Part shown: piece after piece, positions 1 through 6,225 of the stretch
How the letters are laid out: the number at the start of each line of letters is the position of its first letter
Numbering within the stretch: position 1 is the first letter of the stretch
Source: Lachnospiraceae bacterium UBA3821
GTDB lineage: Bacteria > Bacillota > Clostridia > Lachnospirales > Lachnospiraceae
Direction: 5' to 3'
Assembly: GCA_002368865.1 (NCBI GenBank)
Contig: DFDT01000113.1
Coordinates: 1-12,971 of the forward strand
Length of the DNA stretch: 12,971 bases
Position numbers and translations under genes: made by a program
Notes under the pieces: generated by a model
The model's database searches: none
What the model was told of the DNA's origin: nothing
The model's input: the letters and a program-made list of their open reading frames with translations, nothing else

Positions 1-164
1 TCCGGCTCACACCGCAGAAAATTCAGAAACTTGTTTCCGCCCGGAACCATAATTTTACAGATACAACCCTTGCATTCGTCAAACTCCAGGTCGCACACCT
101 TTCCCAGCTTTCTGCAGTCTTTCATATTGATCACATCTTTGCACTTCAACTCAGAAAAAAGCAT
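1..164 (-). CDS. ylmC: YlmC/YmxH family PRC-barrel sporulation protein (partial, 3' end outside window)
   Basis: Reading the minus strand from an ATG at 164 gives about 54 residues that stay open to the window edge: it starts MLFSELKCKDVINMKDCRKL and continues with GKVCDLEFDE and IMVPGG. This matches the start of the small (about 80-90 residue) PRC-barrel proteins called YlmC or YmxH. They are usually encoded beside sigE/sigG in spore formers and their exact job is unclear. Four cysteines in the first 40 residues (KCKD, DCRK, VCDL, ECKGCICK) are more than usual and could reflect redox or metal sensitivity, which is only a guess. A GGAG-type ribosome site lies just upstream. The gene begins 32 bp after the stop of the broken ATPase gene, so the accessory insertion sits directly upstream of it. 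The C-terminal part is missing only because the window ends. Confidence 0.85.
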   Translation of the reverse strand, partial: MLFSELKCKDVINMKDCRKLGKVCDLEFDECKGCICKIMVPGGNKFLNFLRCEP

Positions 165-196
165 ACCCACTCCACACTTTCGCTGTTGTTTTTATT

Positions 197-1454
197 CTAT
201 GAAACTTCTGAAAAAAAGTTACCTTCCGGCTGTAAGAGAAACTCAAACAAATCTACTACAATGATTCCCTTCTCATCTCTGAAAAGATTCAGCCCGTTTT
301 TTGTAATAACTATTTTTTGAAAAGAATCATCTATATGGTACAACGACTTCTTCTCCTGCATTTCTTTATCCGGATCTCCAAGCGTCAGTGCTGACTGAAG
401 ATAATATTTTTGACTTCCAAGTGTAGCCACAAAATCTACCTCCACGGTTTTTCTTACATATTGGGCTTGTCCTTTTTGTCCGATTTGTTTTTTTTCACTT
501 ATATTAACTTCCCCGACATCGACACTGAAGCCACGGTACCTAAGTTCATTGTAAATGATATTCTCCATAATATGGGGCTCTTCCATTTGCCGGAAGTTCA
601 ATCTGGCATTGCGAACCCCTATATCTTCAAAATAAGCGATAAAGTTTGATACTGTATCATCTGTAATCTTTTTGTGTGTGACACTCTGAAATGTATTGGC
701 AATTTTCAAAGAGTTGACGGGCGTTCCAATCATGGAAGCGACAACATCAAAGGTATCTGCCAGTTCTTCCTGTTTTCTCACATGATTATGCTCAATAATA
801 TCCTTCAGATATGTCTCTTCACATAAGTCTTTCAGGTAGGCAATCTTTTCCTCCTTACTACGCATCTTTGCAACAATTGGAATTCCCCCCGTTTCTATGT
901 ATTCCTTCCATGCATCCTGTGCGGCAAGACCAAGTCCCTGCACATACTCGGAAAATGCCAAAGGCAGCACATGCACCTGCGTACCACGGCCCTTAAACTC
1001 AGTTACGATATCAGAAGACAGAAACCGCGAATTCGACCCGGTCACATACACATCGAAATTTTTATGCCGTAAGAATCCGTTTAATGTGCCCACAAAATTC
1101 TCCAGCAATTGTACCTCATCCAACAACAGATAAAATTCTTCCGTATCATTTGTTCTTTCTTTGATAAACGCCCTGAATTTCTTGGCATTAACCAGATTTG
1201 TACCATTTTTTTTGCCTTTTTACTGATGCCTCACCAACTGCATACTCATCCAGCAGATCAATATCTTCATCTGAATCAAACGCGAATTTTATGATATTTG
1301 CAGTTGGGATCCCATGCTGTAGAAGGTATTTATAATACAACTCATTCATCAGGTATGACTTCCCCGCACGTCTCGCCCCGGTAATTATTTTTATCAAACC
1401 ATTCTGCTTTCTCTCAATCAGCTTGTTGACATATACATTTCTTATGCCTGTCAA
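197..1454 (-). pseudogene. Broken AAA ATPase of the AAA_14/DUF4143 type (frameshift plus apparent internal deletion)
   Basis: Two reading frames together make one ATPase. The N-terminal piece (1454 to about 1188) has the Walker A region ITGARRAGKS. The second frame (about 1230 to 197) carries the Walker B/sensor stretch LLLDEVQLLE, then YVTGSNSRFLSS, FKGRGTQVHVLPLAFSEY, and a DUF4143-like C-terminal half ending VIVVDLFEFLL-like (IIVVDLFEFLLQP). The frames join across a run of eight A on the minus strand (plus-strand T8 at 1206-1213): removing one base restores GKKNGTNLVNAKKF-type sequence. Downstream, SNFIAYFEDIGVRNARL is shorter than expected from the family, where about 35 residues normally separate the SNYIxYLEDAF and YxEDxGxRNARL motifs. 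The first usable start is a TTG without a clear ribosome site. Intact family members are AAA ATPases of unknown function common in gut Clostridia and Bacteroidetes. I consider this copy non-functional, unless the A8 run permits slippage. Confidence 0.8.
1206..1213 (-). other. A8 homopolymer at the frameshift site
   Basis: Eight consecutive A on the coding (minus) strand lie exactly where the two ATPase frames meet. One A fewer would fuse the frames. Such runs are hot spots for replication slippage, transcriptional slippage and sequencing error, so the lesion could be real, phase-variable or an artefact. Confidence 0.6.
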
Positions 1455-1512
1455 TTTATATTCGAAATAATTTGCAAATTTGCAATTCTTTTCGATTTGA
1501 ATGATTGGTCAA

Positions 1513-1576
1513 GAAAATATGACTAAACCGCGAAAGGCCTTGATTTATAAGGTCTTCCCGATTTAGTCATATTTTC
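1513..1576. repeat. Hairpin element with 15-bp perfect inverted arms
   Basis: GAAAATATGACTAAA at 1513-1527 is exactly complementary to TTTAGTCATATTTTC at 1562-1576. Inside these arms the pairing continues imperfectly (AAGGCCTT against AAGGTCTT) around a short loop, GATTTAT. The 64-bp unit is nearly palindromic. It lies between the antitoxin remnant and the broken ATPase gene. It could be a strong bidirectional terminator without a clean U tract, or a small palindromic mobile element of the REP or MITE kind. No flanking direct repeat was clear to me. Confidence 0.7.
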
Positions 1577-1640
1577 ATTTCATTATAGGTTACACGTTCT
1601 CTGTGTTTCAGTTGGGATTTTGGTATTGAGGTTATTTCTT

Positions 1641-2036
1641 TTAATCCCTAACCCCAGACTCGTTAATATAAATTTTTGCTGTGGACTTCTCCCTCACTGA
1701 CCTAAGCGCCTTTCTGGCATCCTTCGTCTTTCCCTGTTTTATCTGTTCCTCTGAAATCTCAATGTCCGAATACACTTCCCACTGTTTTCTCCTTGCCGCC
1801 TTGAATACGTCTGCGGGATCAAGCAATTCTTCTCCTTTTTCAATCTGAGCCTCTACCTCTGCAATCGCTAAATCTGTCTCCACTCCGGCGATAAGATCCT
1901 CATAAGTCTCTATGCTCATAAGCACTAAATCTAAGTACCCATTTTTTGTAATAAAGATGGGGGCCCTCTTTGCATGACAACAATCTGATATCTCATTTGT
2001 GTTTCTGAGCTCTTCAATCGGCATAATCTGTGGCAT
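1641..2036 (-). CDS. Phd/YefM-type antitoxin with C-terminal extension
   Basis: The 131-residue product starts MPQIMPIEELRNTNEI and continues APIFITKNGYLDLVLMSIETYE, the typical Phd/YefM fold: an N-terminal DNA-binding region with the L-R-N motif and a TKNG turn. The start at 2036 is chosen because GGGAGGGG lies 5 bases upstream; a start at 2060 would add eight residues without a ribosome site. The acidic middle part (DLAIAEVEAQIEKGEELLDP) and the part ending DARKALRSVREK would be the toxin-neutralising tail. After that come 17 unusual residues including KIYINESGVRD, which resemble the start of a ParE/RelE toxin (see findings). No intact toxin gene lies next to it, so it is an orphan antitoxin here. 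Family members normally repress their own promoter, and an AT palindrome upstream at 2077-2093 fits that. Confidence 0.8.
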   Translation of the reverse strand: MPQIMPIEELRNTNEISDCCHAKRAPIFITKNGYLDLVLMSIETYEDLIAGVETDLAIAEVEAQIEKGEELLDPADVFKAARRKQWEVYSDIEISEEQIKQGKTKDARKALRSVREKSTAKIYINESGVRD

Positions 2037-2076
2037 ATGTTCCCCTCCCGAATCATCCACTGTATAAATCAGCGCA

Positions 2077-2093
2077 TAATTATATTATAATTA
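2077..2093. promoter_or_regulatory. AT palindrome upstream of the antitoxin (candidate operator)
   Basis: TAATTATATTATAATTA has perfect 8-bp arms around one central base, about 40 bp upstream of the antitoxin start. It includes TATAAT-like sequence on the minus strand. A Phd-type protein could bind here to repress itself. AT-only palindromes arise easily by chance, so support is modest. Confidence 0.35.
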
Positions 2094-2104
2094 ACCTAAA
2101 AAAA

Positions 2105-3685
2105 TTATGCTTTTTTGTCAAAACGTTCCATCTTACAGGAATGCGTTTTCGTCTTCTCATCATAATCAATCCCGACAAAGAGCAGATTTCCACTGTAATG
2201 CGCCAGAGAATCAAAATACTTCTTGTCTTTGATCTGCTGCAGCGCACTCTCCGCCGATTGGTTGTGCTTTAATTCCACGATCATGGCCGGGATACCCGGC
2301 ACATAGGGGATAAATACCACATCCGCAAAGCCTTTCCCAGTGGTCATTTCCTTGACCAACGTATACTGGTTCAGCGCATAGAGATAAGCCAGATAGATTG
2401 CGCTCTGCAGAGCATCCTCGTTGTTATAACTCCGGTTGGAAGTCACATGGATATGGCTGACATCCAATGCCTCCGCCACAGCCTGCGCGTCTCCCTTCCA
2501 TGTTTTCTCCAAGAGCTCCTTGGAGGCGTGGATCACCTGATTCGTCACCTCGTAGCCGGGCTCCTCCTCTATCGCATTCAGCCACTCCTGGCGCACCTCC
2601 TTATTGGGAATGCGGCAGGTACGGGTTTCTTTATCATATGCGAGATATCCCAGATGAATCAGATATGTGAACACATCGCTCCTGGTCTTAAAGGAATCCA
2701 TCGTATTCATAAAGCGGGTGACATTCACATCCACGCTCTCTGCGGAAAGCATCCGCACCACATCGTCCCTTGTCCCTGCGAAGTTCATACGGATCCGCTC
2801 GCTGATCGCCTCATAGGTGGAAGTCATGCCCCAGTAACTGCCGTATTCCTGCCCGTCCATGCTCATCACCACAGACTCCGGATTGTAAATTTCCTCACCG
2901 CCCAGATGATAACCGTCATACCAGCGCCTGCACTCCGCATAGTCCATTCCGTATCGCTCACACAGATCCTGCACTTCCGCCGCCGTAAATCCGACGTAAG
3001 CGGAAAGCTCTCTTGTATTCAGAATCGTATATTCTCTAAAGTTATTCAGCTTGCTCTGGATCTTATCTCTCACGATCGGCAGTATCCCGGTAAGATACGC
3101 CAGTGAAATCGCCGGACGCAAGGTATTGCTTTTAAACAACCCGTTCAAAAAACCCAGATACTCTGCAAAGAGCGGTTCACTCACCTGCTCTCTCACCAAC
3201 ACATCATATTCATCCATGATGAGGATGAACGTCTCACCTGTCTCGGAATACACCCTCAACATCATATCTGCAAAGGATTCTTCGCCGTTGAACTTTATTT
3301 CTGGGAATTCCTTTCCCATCTCTGCCTTGAGCTTCCGAATCAACTGCTTCAGGAAAGCATCCTTTTGTTCTGCATTCTGATATTCGCTGTTCATATCGAT
3401 CTGAACCACATTATATCGGTTCAGCTTTTCCGTAAATCCGGGGCTTCCCGCGATCTTCAGACCCTCAAACATCTCACGGGAATCACAGCCCTTTGAATAA
3501 TACGCCGCCAGCATATTGCCGGTAACTGTCTTGCCAAAACGCCGGGGGCGGGAAATGCAGATATAATTATTCCCCTCATCAATATACCGGTTCATGACAG
3601 AGAGCATCATGCTCTTATCCACATAAATCCTCCCAGCAAGCGTCCGTCTGAAATTTTCATTTCCCGGATTTAGATAAATCCCCAC
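2105..3685 (-). CDS. AAA-ATPase-like / PD-(D/E)XK nuclease domain protein (DUF1703 type)
   Basis: This 526-residue protein starts at a GTG with GAGGTG seven bases upstream and begins GIYLNPGNENFRRTLAGRI, the standard opening of this family. Residues about 42-55 (ISRPRRFGKTVTGN) form the nucleotide-binding loop. ILIMDEYDVLV near 153-163 is the Walker B segment. The C-terminal region (about 420-500) has NNEDALQSAIYLAYL, then GFADVVFIP and IVELKHN, the D...ExK core of a PD-(D/E)XK fold. The length is normal and no lesion is seen, so the gene looks intact. Such proteins are abundant in multiple copies in gut Clostridia and Bacteroidetes. Their role is not settled; a selfish or defence-like nuclease role is a guess. 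It is transcribed from its own promoter (3720-3748) in the same direction as the antitoxin gene, which starts 69 bases past its end. Confidence 0.9.
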   Translation of the reverse strand: MGIYLNPGNENFRRTLAGRIYVDKSMMLSVMNRYIDEGNNYICISRPRRFGKTVTGNMLAAYYSKGCDSREMFEGLKIAGSPGFTEKLNRYNVVQIDMNSEYQNAEQKDAFLKQLIRKLKAEMGKEFPEIKFNGEESFADMMLRVYSETGETFILIMDEYDVLVREQVSEPLFAEYLGFLNGLFKSNTLRPAISLAYLTGILPIVRDKIQSKLNNFREYTILNTRELSAYVGFTAAEVQDLCERYGMDYAECRRWYDGYHLGGEEIYNPESVVMSMDGQEYGSYWGMTSTYEAISERIRMNFAGTRDDVVRMLSAESVDVNVTRFMNTMDSFKTRSDVFTYLIHLGYLAYDKETRTCRIPNKEVRQEWLNAIEEEPGYEVTNQVIHASKELLEKTWKGDAQAVAEALDVSHIHVTSNRSYNNEDALQSAIYLAYLYALNQYTLVKEMTTGKGFADVVFIPYVPGIPAMIVELKHNQSAESALQQIKDKKYFDSLAHYSGNLLFVGIDYDEKTKTHSCKMERFDKKA

Positions 3686-3719
3686 AGCCTGTCACCTCTC
3701 TTTGGCGTTTCTCTTTCTC

Positions 3720-3748
3720 ATTATAAACAATTTCCTTGATTGAATCAA
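3720..3748 (-). promoter_or_regulatory. SigA-type promoter of the DUF1703 ATPase gene with overlapping palindrome
   Basis: On the minus strand TTGATT (3743-3748), a 17-bp spacer and a perfect TATAAT (3720-3725) precede the GTG start. The 13-bp palindrome TTGATTGAATCAA (3736-3748) covers the -35. Ten of its bases recur inverted at 3808-3817 over the end of the upstream gene, so a repressor with more than one site is possible. Confidence 0.6.
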
Positions 3749-3809
3749 TCTCTGTTTCAGTATTTTAGCCGTGATAATTCTTCCCATCAAAAATTTATCC
3801 CACCAATAT

Positions 3810-4700
3810 TCAATCAATGATATCGTTCTGAAACCTCGACAAATGCTCATATGGCAGGATCAAACGCCCCTTATAAAATCCGCACCCATCATTTACAAGC
3901 TGATTATTTACAGCCCCAAACATATTTACATCCACTTTCGCCAAATCTATTTTTTGCAAAAGCATCCCTCTTTCGTATGCCTCGTCAAAATAGATATTTT
4001 CACCTTTCGGAATTTCATTTCTTCGGGCATGTTCCTCTTTTTGGCGTTCTTCATATCCGGAATGATTTGCAAGGCCAATCTCTGCATAGTCATCCATTTC
4101 CTTCGTCCGAAGCTGGACTTCCACATGACATCTGGACAAATTATCATAAAAAGAAATATGTAATGACCGATACCCATATGGGCTCGGATTCATCACATAA
4201 TCTCTATAATACGGTTGTACTGCCTCTTCCATTCTGGCTGTAATCTGCCATCCTTGCTTTCCGCTGTCTTCCGCACTGAATCCTCTCTCCTCAAGGAATC
4301 CAGGCAAAATATTTGCAATCTCATATAGAAACCGTACTTCCTCTTCTGTCCGATTTTGTCCGTCTTTTACATGGCATTGGGGAAGAGATATCACGATCCG
4401 GTATGCAATCAGATCCCTCACCCTCCCAATCCTGTTTTTAATTTCAATCTCCGTCGGATAACAATGCCTTTCCCGATAGTACTCATAGATATAATCCACA
4501 ATGTTTCCGTTTATCTTTTCCTCCAGCCTGATCAGGGACTTTATCCTGCCCTTAAAAGTAAATGCAAGAAACGGATATTTCTTTGCCATATCCACCCCGT
4601 TATGGCTGATGATCGCGGAATTTTTCATATCCTCACAATAACTGTGCAGAATCTTGAGAACCGTATTCCCTTGATACAGGTAGTCGTTTAATGTGATCAT
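3810..4700 (-). CDS. RelA/SpoT synthetase-domain protein (putative small alarmone synthetase)
   Basis: This 296-residue protein has the motifs of the (p)ppGpp synthetase fold: GRIKSLIR at 51-58 (ATP-binding region), RVRDLIAYRIV at 93-103, the G-loop NPSPYGYRSLH at 171-181 and the catalytic EVQLRT at 194-199, followed by MDDYAEIGLANH. It lacks the HD hydrolase, TGS and ACT domains of full-length Rel. A tail of about 70 residues ending FYKGRLILPYEHLSRFQNDIID follows the synthetase core. The start at 4700 is favoured by AAAGGGG eight bases upstream; the GTG at 4709 has no such site. It probably transfers pyrophosphate from ATP to a nucleotide, but related proteins can also be toxins that modify other substrates. 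No antitoxin gene adjoins it. It has its own promoter and an attenuator-like leader. Enzyme class is fairly sure; product and role are open. Confidence 0.85.
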   Translation of the reverse strand: MITLNDYLYQGNTVLKILHSYCEDMKNSAIISHNGVDMAKKYPFLAFTFKGRIKSLIRLEEKINGNIVDYIYEYYRERHCYPTEIEIKNRIGRVRDLIAYRIVISLPQCHVKDGQNRTEEEVRFLYEIANILPGFLEERGFSAEDSGKQGWQITARMEEAVQPYYRDYVMNPSPYGYRSLHISFYDNLSRCHVEVQLRTKEMDDYAEIGLANHSGYEERQKEEHARRNEIPKGENIYFDEAYERGMLLQKIDLAKVDVNMFGAVNNQLVNDGCGFYKGRLILPYEHLSRFQNDIID

Positions 4701-4756
4701 TTTTTCCACCCCTTTAACAGCATTACTCCTATGATAGGTTTCACTATAACTTTAAC

Positions 4757-4807
4757 CGCCTTCCTAACACGAAAAGGCGCTCCATCTCAAGAGGATGAAA
4801 CGCCTTT
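4757..4807 (-). promoter_or_regulatory. Attenuator-like leader hairpin of the alarmone synthetase gene
   Basis: On the minus strand AAAGGCG (4801-4807) pairs with CGCCTTT (4773-4779), with extra inner pairing CATC/GATG, and four T follow: a weak intrinsic terminator. CGCCTT can pair instead with AAGGCG at 4757-4762, so two hairpins exclude each other. It lies between the promoter at 4829-4857 and the gene start at 4700, with no upstream gene on this strand whose end it could mark. Confidence 0.55.
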
Positions 4808-4828
4808 GTTTCTCTGATTTATAAATGT

Positions 4829-4857
4829 ATCATAGCATTTGAAATACAAAAAAGCAA
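4829..4857 (-). promoter_or_regulatory. Candidate SigA promoter of the alarmone synthetase gene
   Basis: TTGCTT (4852-4857), 17 bp, TATGAT (4829-4834) on the minus strand. Transcription from here would produce a leader of about 120 bases that contains the attenuator-like hairpins. Confidence 0.5.
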
Positions 4858-4944
4858 TAAAAATAACATATATGTGCTTCAGGCAACACATCTGAGAAAA
4901 TTTCCACCCTGGGAATATTTCCAGCCTTCCCTGTGCATACTCTA

Positions 4945-4974
4945 CTATGCGGACACATTGACACTTGCATTACA
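4945..4974 (+). promoter_or_regulatory. Candidate SigG-type promoter of sigG
   Basis: CTATG (4945-4949), 18 bp, CATTACA (4968-4974) differs from the known SigG consensus (GHATR, about 18 bp, CATWHTA) at one base in each box. GGACACATTG at 4951-4960 also fits a SigF -10 box, but no -35 is at the usual distance. sigG is known to be read first by SigF and then by SigG itself in Bacillus, so a forespore promoter is expected here. Confidence 0.35.
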
Positions 4975-5019
4975 TACCGAAGATGAAAAATCATAAATGT
5001 CAAAAGGAGAATCAACCCA

Positions 5020-5802
5020 ATGACTCAAAGCAGAGTAGAAATCTGCGGTGTGAATACTTCCAAACTTCCGCTGTTGAAATCAGAAGAAAAAGAGGCGCTT
5101 TTCGCCAGGATCAAGGAGGGGGACCAGTCCGCCAGGGACGCCTATATCGAGGGCAACCTGCGCCTTGTGCTGAGCGTCATCAAACGCTTTTCCTCCAGTA
5201 ACGAAAACGTGGACGATCTGTTTCAGATTGGATGCGTGGGACTCATCAAAGCGATAGACAACTTCGACCAGAGCCTGAATGTGAAGTTTTCGACCTACGC
5301 CGTACCGATGATCATCGGCGAGATCAGGCGTTTTCTGCGCGACAACACCTCCTCCATCCGGGTCTCGCGCTCCCTGAAGGACACCGCCTACAAAGCGATA
5401 TACGCCCGGGAAAACCTGACCCGAAAGAATCTGAAGGAGCCCACCATCGAGGAGATCTCTCAGGAGATCGGTATTGCCAAAGAGGATATCGCCTACGCCA
5501 TGGACGCCATCCAGAACCCCATGAGCCTCTATGAGCCAGTCTTCACCGACGGCGGCGATACCCTCTATGTCATGGATCAGATTTCCGACAAAAAAAATAA
5601 GGAAGAGACCTGGGTGGAACATCTCTCCCTCAGTGACGCCATGAAAAAACTGAGTGACCGCGAGCGCGAGATCATCACGCTCCGCTTCTTCGAGGGCAAA
5701 ACCCAGATGGAGGTGGCCGGCATGATTGGCATCTCCCAGGCCCAGGTCTCCCGCCTGGAAAAAAATGCACTGTCTACCATGAGGAGTTACCTCACTGCGT
5801 AG
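5020..5802 (+). CDS. sigG: RNA polymerase sporulation sigma factor SigG
   Basis: The 260-residue protein directs transcription in the engulfed forespore, including spore-coat-protection and germination genes. It opens with VEICGVNTSKLPLL, the hallmark N-terminus of SigG. Region 2 follows with NLRLVLSVIKRF, VDDLFQIGCVGLIKAIDNFD and VKFSTYAVPMIIGEIRRFLRD, then SSIRVSRSLKD, and a region 4 helix-turn-helix, KTQMEVAGMIGISQAQVSRL. Length and motifs are normal. AAGGAG sits ten bases before the ATG. It stands alone on the plus strand, divergent from the alarmone synthetase gene and convergent with the 103-residue gene downstream of sigE, whose stop is only 19 bases away. No terminator was evident between the two. 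In most spore formers sigG follows sigE in the same orientation, so the orientation here is unusual. Confidence 0.97.
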   Translation: MTQSRVEICGVNTSKLPLLKSEEKEALFARIKEGDQSARDAYIEGNLRLVLSVIKRFSSSNENVDDLFQIGCVGLIKAIDNFDQSLNVKFSTYAVPMIIGEIRRFLRDNTSSIRVSRSLKDTAYKAIYARENLTRKNLKEPTIEEISQEIGIAKEDIAYAMDAIQNPMSLYEPVFTDGGDTLYVMDQISDKKNKEETWVEHLSLSDAMKKLSDREREIITLRFFEGKTQMEVAGMIGISQAQVSRLEKNALSTMRSYLTA

Positions 5803-5821
5803 ACAGCGCCTACTCTATCTA

Positions 5822-6133
5822 TCACTCCGGCATTTTGTACTGATCCCAGGTTCCGGGCGCACTCTCAAAGCGCTTCTGATCCTCAAAATAGCGATCGTTC
5901 ATCCAAGCCACGGCATCCGTCACCCCATCCTCATCAAAAGAAAACTCCGCCGTCTGCTTCTGCTCCGCAGGGGTGGTGAAGAAATTGAAGGGCTCCGGCC
6001 AGACTGTCACCTTAAGTTTCTTCCCCTCCTCCACACTGATGCCCTCCAATCGATAGCGCATCCCTTTATATCCGCCGGTAAACTCCGTTTTTTTCAGATA
6101 TTCCATAGAGAGAATATCGCTCCTCTGTATCAT
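5822..6133 (-). CDS. Uncharacterised 103-residue protein downstream of sigE
   Basis: I do not recognise this protein. It begins MIQRSDILSMEYLKKTEFTG and has GYKGMRYRLEGI, then LKVTVWPEPFNFFTT, FSFDEDGVTDAVAWMNDRYF and ends WDQYKMPE. It is acidic and rich in aromatic residues, with no signal peptide or membrane segment, so it is probably a small soluble alpha/beta protein. The start at 6133 is chosen because AGGAGG lies eight bases upstream; the longer frame from a TTG at 6178 has no ribosome site. It has its own promoter-like sequence just after the sigE stop (6193-6221). The position between sigE and sigG suggests, without proving, a link to sporulation. It converges on sigG. Confidence 0.75.
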   Translation of the reverse strand: MIQRSDILSMEYLKKTEFTGGYKGMRYRLEGISVEEGKKLKVTVWPEPFNFFTTPAEQKQTAEFSFDEDGVTDAVAWMNDRYFEDQKRFESAPGTWDQYKMPE

Positions 6134-6192
6134 ATCAAATGCCTCCTGTATACCCACAATACCACTCTGTACCCGCAATACATCTGTATTTC

Positions 6193-6221
6193 AGTATAAC
6201 CTATTTCATGCCTTCAGGCAA
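6193..6221 (-). promoter_or_regulatory. Candidate promoter for the 103-residue gene
   Basis: TTGCCT (6216-6221), a 17-bp spacer and TATACT (6193-6198) lie on the minus strand, immediately after the sigE stop codon and about 60 bp before the ATG at 6133. The -35 matches SigA at four of six bases and the -10 at five of six. Confidence 0.4.
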
Positions 6222-6225
6222 GCCC

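Noticed and set aside
1206..1213. A8 run as a programmed frameshift or phase-variation switch
   Set aside because: Possible, but the apparent internal deletion and poor start of the same gene make simple decay more likely.
2447..3106. Plus-strand open frame opposite the DUF1703 ATPase gene
   Set aside because: It lies inside an intact gene with clear motifs and its product looks like an antisense shadow.
4935..4960. SigF promoter GCATA ... GGACACATTG for sigG
   Set aside because: Both boxes fit the consensus, but the spacer is only 11 bp, too short for SigF.
4830..5015. 61-residue minus-strand open frame upstream of the alarmone synthetase gene
   Set aside because: No family similarity and no clear ribosome site; it lies over the promoter regions of two genes.
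6211..6221. TGCCT/AGGCA hairpin after sigE as a terminator
   Set aside because: Very short stem, three-base loop and no T tract; the sequence better serves as a -35 region for the next gene.
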